In this document: positions 18,276 through 27,953 of the stretch, one piece after another
Position numbering within the stretch: position 1 is the first letter of the stretch
How the letters are laid out: the number at the start of each line of letters is the position of its first letter
Assembly: GCF_000430585.1 (NCBI RefSeq)
Contig: NZ_AUMH01000011.1
Coordinates: 62,001 to 126,000 of the forward strand
Direction: 5' to 3'
Length of the DNA stretch: 64,000 nucleotides
Source: Alicyclobacillus herbarius DSM 13609
Lineage (GTDB): Bacteria; Bacillota; Bacilli; Alicyclobacillales; Alicyclobacillaceae
The notes under the pieces: model-generated
Seen by the model: only the letters and a program-made list of their open reading frames with translations
Database searches by the model: none
Told to the model about the DNA's origin: nothing
Position numbers and translations under genes: made by a program

Positions 18276-19435
18276 TCACTCCTCTCGACCAGCGCGCTCG
18301 CCCTCACCCGCGCACGCGCATCCGCCTCGAGCACCTCCTCCAGGCTGGACGCCGTACCCGCAGGTTCCGCGTCTAGCACCCGTTCCACCAGCTCAGGAAT
18401 CTCCAAAAAGGAGATGCGCCCGGCCAGGAAGGCGGCCACAGCGACTTCGTTCGCCGCGTTCAAAATACAAGGGGCAAGCCCGCCGGAGCGGCCTGCTTCG
18501 TACGCCAACCGCAGACTCGGAAACCGATGCCAATCTGGGCTTTCAAAAGACAGCGGTCCGCACTCCATCAGGTTCAATCGGGGCCAAACGGAGGTCTTTC
18601 GCTCCGGATACGTCAACGCGTACTGGATGGGCATTCGCATATCGGCGGGGCCCATCTGCGCCACCATCGACCCATCACAGAATTCAACCAAAGAATGAAT
18701 GATACTCTGAGGATGTACAACCACCTTAATCTTATCATACGACACGGCGAACAAATGATGCGCTTCAATCACCTCGAGGCCTTTGTTCATCAAGGTCGCC
18801 GAGTCGACGGTGATTTTTTTACCCATCGACCAATTCGGATGTGCAAGCGCGTCCTCTACCCGGACCGTACGCATCCGATCACGCTCCCATGTGCGAAACG
18901 GACCGCCCGACGCGGTCAGCCAAATGTGCGCAAGTTCAGCGTCGCGTCCGGATCGCAAACACTGGTGGACGGCTGCGTGTTCGCTATCGACCGGCACAAT
19001 CGTCGCAGCATGTCGGGCGGCATGCGGGATGACAAGGTCCCCCGCCGCCACCAGCGTCTCCTTGTTCGCCAGCGCCAACTTCGCCCCACGGGCCAGTGCA
19101 ATCCACGTCGGCACAAGACCCTTTGCGCCCACGATAGCGGACACAACCACGTTGGCATCGGCACTCGCCACTTCCTTGAGACCGTCATCTCCCACCACGA
19201 CCGTAGGCAAGGGACTCATCCCGCGTAAGCGACCGATAAGCTCATGCCCCGCCTCATCGTCTGCCACGGATACGATTTCTGGCCGCCACTTTTGCACCTG
19301 TTCAGCTAGTCGATCCACATTTCGTCCGGCTGCCAACGCCCGCACCTGAAACGCGGGCTCCAGGGACTCGAGAACCTCTAGGGTCAGTCGACCGATGACG
19401 CCCGTAGACCCCAAAATGGTGATGTACTCACCCAT
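18272..19435 (-). CDS. dxr: 1-deoxy-D-xylulose 5-phosphate reductoisomerase
   Basis: Second step of the MEP isoprenoid pathway: makes 2-C-methyl-D-erythritol 4-phosphate with NADPH. 387 residues, with the nucleotide-binding ILGSTGVIGRLTLEV at the N-terminus (GSTGSIG in most relatives), ALANKETLVAAGDL, VDSEHAAVHQCL (metal and substrate binding) and LTASGGPFR. Supplies precursors for UppS two genes upstream in the same operon. Confidence 0.97.
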   Translation of the reverse strand: MGEYITILGSTGVIGRLTLEVLESLEPAFQVRALAAGRNVDRLAEQVQKWRPEIVSVADDEAGHELIGRLRGMSPLPTVVVGDDGLKEVASADANVVVSAIVGAKGLVPTWIALARGAKLALANKETLVAAGDLVIPHAARHAATIVPVDSEHAAVHQCLRSGRDAELAHIWLTASGGPFRTWERDRMRTVRVEDALAHPNWSMGKKITVDSATLMNKGLEVIEAHHLFAVSYDKIKVVVHPQSIIHSLVEFCDGSMVAQMGPADMRMPIQYALTYPERKTSVWPRLNLMECGPLSFESPDWHRFPSLRLAYEAGRSGGLAPCILNAANEVAVAAFLAGRISFLEIPELVERVLDAEPAGTASSLEEVLEADARARVRASALVERSE

Positions 19436-19498
19436 CTGTTCTGCCTCCCTATTCGGTCGTTGTGGAAAGCACCTGCCGGGATGTCCGTAAGCCGACGA

Positions 19499-20287
19499 CT
19501 ATTGATACCAATTAGGGAATTGCAAGATCAAAAAAAGCGCAAACGGAGCAGCGAAGATCAGGCTGTCGACCCGATCGAGCAGACCACCATGACCAGGCAA
19601 CAACCGTCCCGAATCTTTCACGCCCGCAGAGCGTTTGTATGCCGATTCGATGAGGTCGCCGAGTTGGCCCGTGACCGAAATCACTGCGCCAAGCAGAATG
19701 GATGCCCAAATGTTGGCGCCCGGCCGGACAATGAGCGTAAAGACGACCACGCCCAGAATAGAGCCAATCACCCCTGCAGCTGCTCCACTGAGCGTCTTGG
19801 CCGGGCTGATAGCCGGCCAAAGCTTAGGCCCGCCGACTCGCCTTCCGACCACGTAGGCCATGGTATCCGTCATCCAAATACCAATCAGCAACAGCCAGAG
19901 CCACAACCACCCGTCCGTTAAACCGCGAAAGGCCGCCAAACTCTGGCCGCCGTATCCTATGTATAAAGCCCCCGCCCACGCGCTCGCAGCCTGGGCAAGG
20001 GTGACCCGGTTCCGAGTCGCCACCGGAAACAACAAGGTGACCGCGAGCATACCTTCAAGCATATATACGCTGTGCCAAACTGGGCTCCATTCGACAAGGC
20101 TCACGAGGACGTAGCCGAATACCGCCAACGGACCGTACCATCGTCCACCCAGCATGCCGGTGAACTCGGCAGCACACAACAGCGTGGCCAACCAGACCGT
20201 GACCCGCCAGGGTAAATACCCCCAGGCGATAAGCGCGATCACGATGAGAATTCCGACCGCTGCAGTCACGACCCGTTGCTTGAACAT
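19499..20287 (-). CDS. cdsA: Phosphatidate cytidylyltransferase
   Basis: Membrane enzyme that makes CDP-diacylglycerol from phosphatidate and CTP. 262 residues with about seven hydrophobic segments and the C-terminal signature SAYKRSAGVKDSG...LPGHGGLLDRVDS, which holds the catalytic acidic residues. ATG at 20287, 8 nt after uppS. Part of the frr-uppS-cdsA-dxr-rseP envelope gene run. Confidence 0.95.
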   Translation of the reverse strand: MFKQRVVTAAVGILIVIALIAWGYLPWRVTVWLATLLCAAEFTGMLGGRWYGPLAVFGYVLVSLVEWSPVWHSVYMLEGMLAVTLLFPVATRNRVTLAQAASAWAGALYIGYGGQSLAAFRGLTDGWLWLWLLLIGIWMTDTMAYVVGRRVGGPKLWPAISPAKTLSGAAAGVIGSILGVVVFTLIVRPGANIWASILLGAVISVTGQLGDLIESAYKRSAGVKDSGRLLPGHGGLLDRVDSLIFAAPFALFLILQFPNWYQ

Positions 20288-20295
20288 TCATTCAC

Positions 20296-21081
20296 CTACT
20301 TCAAACCGCCGAAGCGGCGTTTGCGTCGACCATAGTCCGTCAAGGCCTCAAACAATTCCCGACGGCCAAAATCGGGCCATAATACGTCTGTAAACCAAAA
20401 TTCTGCGTATGCCGCCTGCCAAATCAGAAAATTGCTGAGCCGCTTTTCGCCGCTCGTGCGGATAATCAGGTCTGGATCTGGCAGCCCGGCGGTGTCGAGG
20501 AATTCGGCAAAGGAGGCTTCATCGAGGTCGTCCCATGTCAACTGACCTTGGCGAATGGCGTTCGCCACGCGATGAACCGCCCCTAAAACATCCGCACGCC
20601 CACCGTAGTTGAGCGCAAACGTGACCGTCATTCCCGTACCTTCGCGAGTCCGCGACAAGGTCCGATCTACCGTATCCCGGGTATACGGAGGCAGCTTATC
20701 CACGTCGCCAATAAACCGAACCCGCACGCCGCGCTCGACCAATTCGTCAATCTCAGTACGGAAAAACTCCTCAGGCAGGCGCATTAAATATTCTACTTCA
20801 CTCTCTGGCCGCTTCCAATTCTCGGTCGAGAACGCGTACAATGTCAGACACTCAATGCCAGCGTCGTCACAGGCGCGGATGACCTCACGCATGGCCAACA
20901 TACCCGCGTGGTGGCCTGCAGCCCGGGGAAGTCCGCGCCGTCGTGCCCAACGACCATTGCCATCCATGATGATGGCGACATGCCGCGGTAAGTTTTGGGT
21001 CGGGACGGACCCATCCTGCTGCCCCCGCCTCGCCCCGCGGAACCATCGTCGAATCACGCCGAACACCGCGTCCCCTTTCAT
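20296..21081 (-). CDS. uppS: Undecaprenyl diphosphate synthase
   Basis: cis-Prenyltransferase that builds the C55 carrier lipid for peptidoglycan. 261 residues with HVAIIMDGNGRWA (catalytic Asp), GHHAGM, YAFSTENWKRP and RTSGEKRLSNF. The N-terminus is about 25 residues longer than the conserved core; the ATG at 21081 has a GGGAG site only 1 nt away, so GTG starts 15 or 24 nt further in are possible alternatives. Confidence 0.95.
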   Translation of the reverse strand: MKGDAVFGVIRRWFRGARRGQQDGSVPTQNLPRHVAIIMDGNGRWARRRGLPRAAGHHAGMLAMREVIRACDDAGIECLTLYAFSTENWKRPESEVEYLMRLPEEFFRTEIDELVERGVRVRFIGDVDKLPPYTRDTVDRTLSRTREGTGMTVTFALNYGGRADVLGAVHRVANAIRQGQLTWDDLDEASFAEFLDTAGLPDPDLIIRTSGEKRLSNFLIWQAAYAEFWFTDVLWPDFGRRELFEALTDYGRRKRRFGGLK

Positions 21082-21118
21082 GCTCCCGCCGCTCTCCCGG
21101 ATGCACTCGTCAAAGCGA

Positions 21119-22487
<1,369 letters not shown>

Positions 22488-23141
22488 TCACTTCCGTACT
22501 TGTTCCATAACTTCCTGAACGAAGTCTTTCTCTTCTTTCTCAATCCCCTCGCCGACCACAAACCGAGAGAAACGGCGAATCGAAATGTTTTCGCCGATTT
22601 GCGCAATCTTTTCCTTCACCAGTTGTTCAATCGTTTTATCGGGGTCTTTGACAAACGGCTGTTCCAACAGGCAAATTTCTTTCAAATACTTATCGATCCG
22701 CCCGTCGACAATGCGGTCGACAATGTGCTCGGGCTTGCCTTCATTCAATGTCTGGGCACGGACAATCTCCCGTTCCTTGGCAATGACCTCCTGTGGCACT
22801 TCTTCCCGCCGGACGTATAACGGGTTGCTGGCCGCAATATGCATCGCCACGTCCCGGACAAAGGTGCGGAAATCGGCGTTCTTCGCGACAAAGTCGGTCT
22901 CACAGTTGACTTCGACCAGAACGCCAATCCGTCCGCCGCCGTGTATGTACGCCTCTACCAATCCTTCGGCAGCCACTCGCCCAGCCTTCTTGGCCGCAGA
23001 CGCCAATCCCTTTTCGCGCAAAATCTCAATCGCGCGCTCCATATTGCCGTCCGCTTCGGTCAGGGCCTTCTTGCAGTCCATCATACCCGCACCCGTGCGC
23101 TCGCGCAGCTCCTTGACCATCTGGCTTGTTACAGTTGCCAT
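22488..23141 (-). CDS. tsf: Elongation factor Ts
   Basis: Guanine-nucleotide exchange factor of EF-Tu. 217 residues, a short form compared with about 290 in B. subtilis: it keeps the N-terminal UBA-like domain ([20 protein letters not shown]) with the TDFVAKN core motif, but has a single compact core subdomain as in Thermus. Start at ATG 23141 after GAGGAGGGG; the longer upstream reading is not conserved. Lies 125 nt after rpsB. Confidence 0.96.
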   Translation of the reverse strand: MATVTSQMVKELRERTGAGMMDCKKALTEADGNMERAIEILREKGLASAAKKAGRVAAEGLVEAYIHGGGRIGVLVEVNCETDFVAKNADFRTFVRDVAMHIAASNPLYVRREEVPQEVIAKEREIVRAQTLNEGKPEHIVDRIVDGRIDKYLKEICLLEQPFVKDPDKTIEQLVKEKIAQIGENISIRRFSRFVVGEGIEKEEKDFVQEVMEQVRK

Positions 23142-23266
23142 CAAAACCCCTCCTCGTATGCTGTCCAGCTGCTTGTATCGAAGGCGCATGCTTGACACAC
23201 CGATGGGGTGACGAGGCAGATAGCACCCGTCACCCCATCCCCTCAGCACCCACATACCAGTTCCAA

Positions 23267-23983
23267 TTAAGCGGTTGTGATTTCTTCCTCTTCTTCCGGT
23301 TCTTGCGGCGTTCCTTCCAAAACGGCGTCGGCAATTTTCGAGGTCAACAACCGCACCGCACGAATGGCGTCGTCATTGCCGGGGATGACGTAGTCAATCT
23401 CGTCCGGATCGCAATTGGTGTCGACAATCGCCACAATCGGAATCCCCAGTTTCCGACCTTCCGACACCGCAATACGCTCTTTCCGTGGATCAATGACGAA
23501 CATGGCCGCAGGCAGTTCGGTCATGCCCTTGATGCCACCCAGAAACTTTTCCAGCCGCTCCTGCTCCTTGCGCAGAAGAATGACTTCCTTCTTCGGTAAA
23601 AGGTCAAACGTTCCCTCGGCTTCCATCCGCTCAATCTCGAGCAGACGCGCAATCCGCTTCTGAATGGTCTTAAAGTTGGTCAGCGTGCCACCCAGCCAAC
23701 GATGGTTGACATAGTACATGCCGCACCGCTCCGCCTCTTCGCGGACCGCTTCCTGAGCCTGCTTTTTCGTACCGACAAACAGGATCTTCTTGCCCTCCGC
23801 GGAGAGGTCACGGACAAAGTGGTACGCCTCTTCCACTTTGCGGACGGTCTTCTGCAGGTCAATAATGTAAATTCCGTTTCGCTCGGTGAAGATGTACTTC
23901 GCCATCTTCGGGTTCCAGCGACGCGTCTGGTGTCCAAAATGGACGCCGGCTTCCAGCAGTTGTTTCATCGAAATAATAGCCAC
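23267..23983 (-). CDS. rpsB: 30S ribosomal protein S2
   Basis: Late-binding 30S protein at the mRNA exit side. 238 residues beginning [18 protein letters not shown], with [23 protein letters not shown] and the [19 protein letters not shown] signature near residue 185; an acidic tail EEPEEEEE-like ends it. GTG start at 23983 gives the B. subtilis-like N-terminus; AGGAGG is 10 nt away. Own promoter at 24115-24144. Confidence 0.97.
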   Translation of the reverse strand: MAIISMKQLLEAGVHFGHQTRRWNPKMAKYIFTERNGIYIIDLQKTVRKVEEAYHFVRDLSAEGKKILFVGTKKQAQEAVREEAERCGMYYVNHRWLGGTLTNFKTIQKRIARLLEIERMEAEGTFDLLPKKEVILLRKEQERLEKFLGGIKGMTELPAAMFVIDPRKERIAVSEGRKLGIPIVAIVDTNCDPDEIDYVIPGNDDAIRAVRLLTSKIADAVLEGTPQEPEEEEEITTA

Positions 23984-24144
23984 GCTCAATAGACCTCCTG
24001 TTTGGTTCATCCTCCGCCTGCTTCGTCCCTAGAGTGAACCGTTGAAAACGGCACCGACCCCAGATCCACAGACGTGTGTACTCCGCCCCTTGGCGGGCCG
24101 TCACACTGAACAGGAATATATCATAAATTCCCGCGTGAAGGCAA
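23984..24144 (-). promoter_or_regulatory. Promoter and structured leader of rpsB
   Basis: TATATT (24115-24120, 5 of 6) and TTGCCT (24139-24144, 4 of 6) are 18 nt apart on the minus strand. The leader of about 130 nt has two small perfect hairpins: CCGCC/GGCGG (24083-24096) and CCGTT/AACGG (24039-24051). S2 leaders with feedback regulation are known in several bacteria; whether this one matches a known class cannot be said from reading alone. Confidence 0.6.
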
Positions 24145-24162
24145 TGTTGTGGATGACCGAAT

Positions 24163-24765
24163 TCAGTTTGTAGGACCCACGGCCGGTGCGAGCAACAGCT
24201 GGCGCACCTGCGCAATCGCTTCCGGGGTGACCCCCAGACGGAGCGCAGCCTCCTCGTCCGAACACCCTGCATAAAGCAGGTCCAGCACGCGGTATGCGGT
24301 CGCTTCATCACACCAAGCAGGTTCACCGCCAAGAGTGGGTTCACCGCACCGAGAGGATTCACCGTCTGACGTTCGAGACACCTGCGCCGGCATACTGCCG
24401 CCAGCCGCCTCACCGGTCTGGACATACGCCAGCACCTCCGCGCGCAGTTCATCCATCTGCTGTTCTACGTAGCGGCGCATTTCAAGCAACTGCTTGGTCA
24501 CGTCGTCATAAATTTCTCCCAAAACCTTCTCCAATTGTTCGACCTCTTCCTCGGCATCCAGACTCGGCGCGACCTCCCGGCTTGTCTGCGGTGCTGGGTC
24601 CAGACCGGCCCTGCTCATGCCACGAGGGTCCAACAACCCCGCCATCCATCCAGCCCCCCCGAGCGGACGATCCATCTTCTTAGCACGTCGGTGTTGGCGG
24701 ACATAGAACCAGCCAAGTCCGGCTAAGAGCAGCAGCATCAGTAAATCCCACAGCAGAGATTGCAC
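24163..24765 (-). CDS. SwrB-like motility membrane protein
   Basis: 200 residues: one N-terminal membrane segment (LLWDLLMLLLLAGLGWFYV), a charged linker, a coiled-coil-prone stretch (EEEVEQLEKVLGEIYDDV to about residue 120), and a C-terminal helix-turn-helix-like end (AALRLGVTPEAIAQVRQLL). This layout and the position between cheD and rpsB match swrB (ylxL) of B. subtilis, which promotes assembly of the flagellar export apparatus. Start taken at GTG 24765, 9 nt after GGGAGG. Sequence similarity itself is weak, so the name is by architecture and context. Confidence 0.6.
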   Translation of the reverse strand: MQSLLWDLLMLLLLAGLGWFYVRQHRRAKKMDRPLGGAGWMAGLLDPRGMSRAGLDPAPQTSREVAPSLDAEEEVEQLEKVLGEIYDDVTKQLLEMRRYVEQQMDELRAEVLAYVQTGEAAGGSMPAQVSRTSDGESSRCGEPTLGGEPAWCDEATAYRVLDLLYAGCSDEEAALRLGVTPEAIAQVRQLLLAPAVGPTN

Positions 24766-24865
24766 TTTCCATCGCCTCCCGACGACAGCCGGCGCTTCAT
24801 CCGGCGATGAAGATTCAATTTCAGATTTTGCGGTGCGGCGCGGGTGGAACACCATCCGCACCACT

Positions 24866-25366
24866 TTATATGAAATACGTCCCCGCCAGCGTTCGAATCC
24901 ACAAGGTGCACGCCACGGTGTCAAATTCGATGGTTCGCCCCACCGTTCCCCCCACATCCTCGCCAACGACTGGGATTCCGGCTTGCGATAACACGGTGAG
25001 AATCGAGGCCACATTCCGTTCCCCGATGCTCAGCGCTTTCGACTGCAGGTGTCCTTTGAACATGTGCGCTCCGCCCGCCAACTTGGCTTTGAGACAAGAT
25101 GCCCGACCGCCGGCAGAGAGGACGGCTTGAATCAGCCACTCCGTCCCCAAATCTGCGTATTTTTGCGGCCGCGCACCTCGCGGCCCGGGCGCGGCCGGCA
25201 GCATCGTGTGCACCATGCCCGCAATCCCAGCCGTTTCATCATAAATCACGACACCGACGCAAGACCCCAGGCCCAGCGTCTGTAAACGGATGGGGCGACG
25301 GACCACCGCGCCTTCGGCGATGCCAATACGCTGGATGAGAGCGTCCTCACTCGTCACCGTTCGCAC
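24866..25366 (-). CDS. cheD: Chemoreceptor glutamine deamidase CheD
   Basis: Deamidates glutamines on chemoreceptors and binds CheC. 166 residues with the catalytic motif LGSCVGVVIYD (Cys about residue 35), the following His in AGMVHTMLP, and GGAHMFKG. The GTG at 25366 overlaps cheC by 20 nt; a second GTG 9 nt further in has better spacing to GGTGGGG and may be the real start. Confidence 0.93.
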   Translation of the reverse strand: MRTVTSEDALIQRIGIAEGAVVRRPIRLQTLGLGSCVGVVIYDETAGIAGMVHTMLPAAPGPRGARPQKYADLGTEWLIQAVLSAGGRASCLKAKLAGGAHMFKGHLQSKALSIGERNVASILTVLSQAGIPVVGEDVGGTVGRTIEFDTVACTLWIRTLAGTYFI

Positions 25367-25970
25367 ACCCCACCGCTTGCAGGAGAACGGACATTGTCCC
25401 TAGATCGGGAACGAGCACCAGGTGCCCTTCGATGTCTTCACTTCCGCGTTGAATTTCGGTTTGCAGCAACACAGCCTCGGTCGCATACGGCGCACTATCC
25501 AGTAAGGCGATGTCCAAAATCGCCCCGGCCATATCCACGGCCATCGCAGGAACCGATGGACGGGCATTCAGATGTGTCAAATTAGTCACCGCAGTGATGT
25601 AAGAAGCGCACAGAATATTGGCCACTTCACCCAGCGTGGACAACTCCAGTTCATCCCATGTCAATTCAGGCTTATCGGCACCGGAAACCAACGTGGACAG
25701 TAATCGGCTGGCGCTTTCAAGGTGCATCAAAAACAGGAAGTTGGCCGCGAAATCTCCATCCACCCGGATATAAACGCCCGCCATCACCGTGTCTTCACCG
25801 CCAACCCGCGCAGGAATTTCATGAAACGCGCGCACCTCGGCCGACGGCATTTTCATCGTGATGGGACTGCCAAGCAGCTTCGACAATGCGGTCGCCGCGT
25901 GGCTGGCCCCGATATTGCCAATTTCCCGCAGCGCGTCTATCTGCTGGGCTGATAGGCGCAAGCAGGTCAT
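25347..25970 (-). CDS. cheC: CheY-P phosphatase CheC
   Basis: Phosphatase of CheY-P, stimulated by CheD. 207 residues with the two active-site helices of the CheC/FliY/CheX family: DALREIGNIGASHAATALS near the N-terminus and STLGEVANILCASYITAV near residue 110, each with the Glu-x-x-Asn pair. Overlaps cheW by 4 nt and cheD by 20 nt. Confidence 0.93.
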   Translation of the reverse strand: MTCLRLSAQQIDALREIGNIGASHAATALSKLLGSPITMKMPSAEVRAFHEIPARVGGEDTVMAGVYIRVDGDFAANFLFLMHLESASRLLSTLVSGADKPELTWDELELSTLGEVANILCASYITAVTNLTHLNARPSVPAMAVDMAGAILDIALLDSAPYATEAVLLQTEIQRGSEDIEGHLVLVPDLGTMSVLLQAVGCANGDE

Positions 25971-26443
25971 CCCCGAACACGCTCCCGCACTGCCTGGAGC
26001 TGTTCCATTTCCGCATCACTGAGCACCTGTTCCAAGTTCATAAGAACGATGGTTTCATCGCGCCCTGGAACCATGCCAGCCAAATACCGGGCTTCCACCC
26101 CACCGACCAGGTCAGGCGGAGGAACCAACGCGTCACCTTCCAGGTTGAGGACATCGAGCACATCGTCGACCGCAAAGGCAACCGTGTGTTTTCCGGTCCG
26201 TACCACAATCAATTTGGATGCCCCTTCCTCCTGTCCACCCTGTCCGTCCGCATAGCCAAAGCGCACCGCTAGGTCGAACACTGGAATTACCTCCCCTCGC
26301 ACAGTCGTGACGCCAAGGAGGAACGGCAGTGTTCCCGGCACCCGCTGCACGCCTTGGTAAGGTTCAACCGAAACCACCTGCCGCGCTTCGACGGCAAAGC
26401 GTTCTTCGCCCAAACGAAACATCACGGCTTGCAACTCACTCAT
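25967..26443 (-). CDS. cheW: Chemotaxis coupling protein CheW
   Basis: Links chemoreceptors to the CheA kinase. 158 residues, single CheW domain: FRLGEERFAVEARQVVSVE, LGVTTVRGEVIPVFDLAVRFG and VAFAVDDVLDVLNL. Start at ATG 26443, 7 nt after AGGGGG. CheA and CheB, which precede cheW in B. subtilis, are not in this operon. Confidence 0.94.
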   Translation of the reverse strand: MSELQAVMFRLGEERFAVEARQVVSVEPYQGVQRVPGTLPFLLGVTTVRGEVIPVFDLAVRFGYADGQGGQEEGASKLIVVRTGKHTVAFAVDDVLDVLNLEGDALVPPPDLVGGVEARYLAGMVPGRDETIVLMNLEQVLSDAEMEQLQAVRERVRG

Positions 26444-26445
26444 CT

Positions 26446-27030
26446 TCATTCCCCCTGACATGACTTTGGATCGACAGATGCCGCGAAGCGTACGTAGTTT
26501 CGGGCCATCTGCTCTACCGAGGCTTGGAACAGCGACATCCCTGGTGTTCCGAACAGGTAGCCCAATACACGGGTGAAACCGTCCCACTCGTTCTGAATAC
26601 AAGATTGCAGACGATGGGCCGCCCACCTTGCCGACAGCAACCCACTCGATGCCTGCACGACCAGCCAACGTTGATTCGCGACGGCCCACGGTCGCCAGTT
26701 GCGCAGCCAAAAAAGCAACAGCCGCTCATCTATCTCAGGCCGAATACAGACCACGGCATCATCCAGCGCGTCTCCCACGCTCGGTGATGGGTTGAGAAGG
26801 GGCAGTCCTTCGTCCTCTTCGACCCATTCCAATTGAGGGACAGACACTGACCATTCTTGTACCAACCGCCGCACCGCAGGGATAAATGCACCCGTAAAAC
26901 TCCGAGATACGTTCACGCCCGGCCCGTCCACACAGACGAAGCGGTGTAAGGAGGGCTGCTGGCGGTCCAAGTGGCGGTGTCTGTCATGTTGCTGCATTAA
27001 GTCGCGCAAACGGTCCGCCTGATCCGTCAT
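26446..27030 (-). CDS. Divergent FlhG-like protein lacking the P-loop
   Basis: 194 residues in the place of flhG (ylxH), directly after flhF (ATGA overlap) and ahead of cheW, with GGAGGG 9 nt before the ATG. It begins MTDQADRLRDLMQQ, the activator helix (DQAxxLR) with which FlhG stimulates FlhF. The segment aligned with the deviant Walker A of FlhG (GKGGVGKS) reads DGPGVNVSRSF, so the two lysines and the GKS are gone, and the protein is about 100 residues shorter than normal FlhG. I infer a FlhF-activating protein that is no longer an ATPase; homology beyond the N-terminus is uncertain. Confidence 0.6.
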   Translation of the reverse strand: MTDQADRLRDLMQQHDRHRHLDRQQPSLHRFVCVDGPGVNVSRSFTGAFIPAVRRLVQEWSVSVPQLEWVEEDEGLPLLNPSPSVGDALDDAVVCIRPEIDERLLLFWLRNWRPWAVANQRWLVVQASSGLLSARWAAHRLQSCIQNEWDGFTRVLGYLFGTPGMSLFQASVEQMARNYVRFAASVDPKSCQGE

Positions 27031-27953
27031 CCGGACAGTCCCTCCGATGTCATCCACCGCAGCCAGTCGGCAATTTTAGCCAGCGAAATGTCATCCGGTA
27101 CATTTTGGCCCGTGGTGACATAAGACGGGGGACGCCCAGACGCCCATAACAGATTGAATACCGATCCGTACGTCTTCGTTTCATCCCACTTGGTGAACAA
27201 AAACTTGTCATAGGCCAACTCATCCAGTTGCCGGGCGACGGCCGCTAAGTCCTCGTCCTTCGCCGTCAGGCTCAGGACCAGGTACGTCTCATCGGGATGG
27301 ACATGCGCCAACAGACGTTTCATCTCCAGGACATACCGCGGCGCCAACAGATTGTGCCCGGCCGTATCAATCAGCACGTGATCATACCCAGCAAAGGCTT
27401 GCAGCTTATCCGGTAGGTCAGATAGATGATCCACCACAGCCAGCGGCGCGTTCATAATCTGCGCGTACGTTTGCAGCTGTTCCACAGCGGCAATGCGAAA
27501 TGTATCTGTGGTCATCAGGGCTACCCGTTTCCCGGCCAGCACGTGTAAAGCGGCCAGTTTGGCAATGGTCGTCGTCTTGCCGACACCGGTGGGGCCAAGG
27601 AACAAGGCCACTCGAGCGTCGCCGGAAAGCGGAGTGGCGTCCTGCCCGCGTAGACGGGTTTGGAGAAGACGCTCAATCTCCGCCCAGGTCAGCCCAGGTC
27701 GCAACAAGTCTGGAATCCGCACGCCATGTCGCTCAAGCCGCCGGACAAGGCCGTCCACCTCTCTATGACTTTGCAGCGGCAGCTCCGCGCCTGCGGCCGC
27801 CAACACCTCAATCTGTGACCGCTTCATCAGGCCCCAAAAGCGGCGGCTGTAAATCCGCCGGCTGCTCAAAATCACCGCGTCTGGACCCAAGTCCTGGCGA
27901 ATTTGTTGCACGGCTTCCGGCATCTCGTTGACCACATAACGCTTTACGATCAT
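27027..27953 (-). CDS. flhF: Flagellar SRP-type GTPase FlhF
   Basis: GTPase of the SRP family that sets flagellar position and number. 308 residues: short N-terminal basic region, then NG domain with [10 protein letters not shown] (residues 120-129), TTDTFRIAAVEQL, DTAGHN and FTKWDET. B. subtilis FlhF is about 60 residues longer, mainly in the linker. GTPase activity needs the FlhG helix, which the next gene still encodes. Confidence 0.95.
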   Translation of the reverse strand: MIVKRYVVNEMPEAVQQIRQDLGPDAVILSSRRIYSRRFWGLMKRSQIEVLAAAGAELPLQSHREVDGLVRRLERHGVRIPDLLRPGLTWAEIERLLQTRLRGQDATPLSGDARVALFLGPTGVGKTTTIAKLAALHVLAGKRVALMTTDTFRIAAVEQLQTYAQIMNAPLAVVDHLSDLPDKLQAFAGYDHVLIDTAGHNLLAPRYVLEMKRLLAHVHPDETYLVLSLTAKDEDLAAVARQLDELAYDKFLFTKWDETKTYGSVFNLLWASGRPPSYVTTGQNVPDDISLAKIADWLRWMTSEGLSG

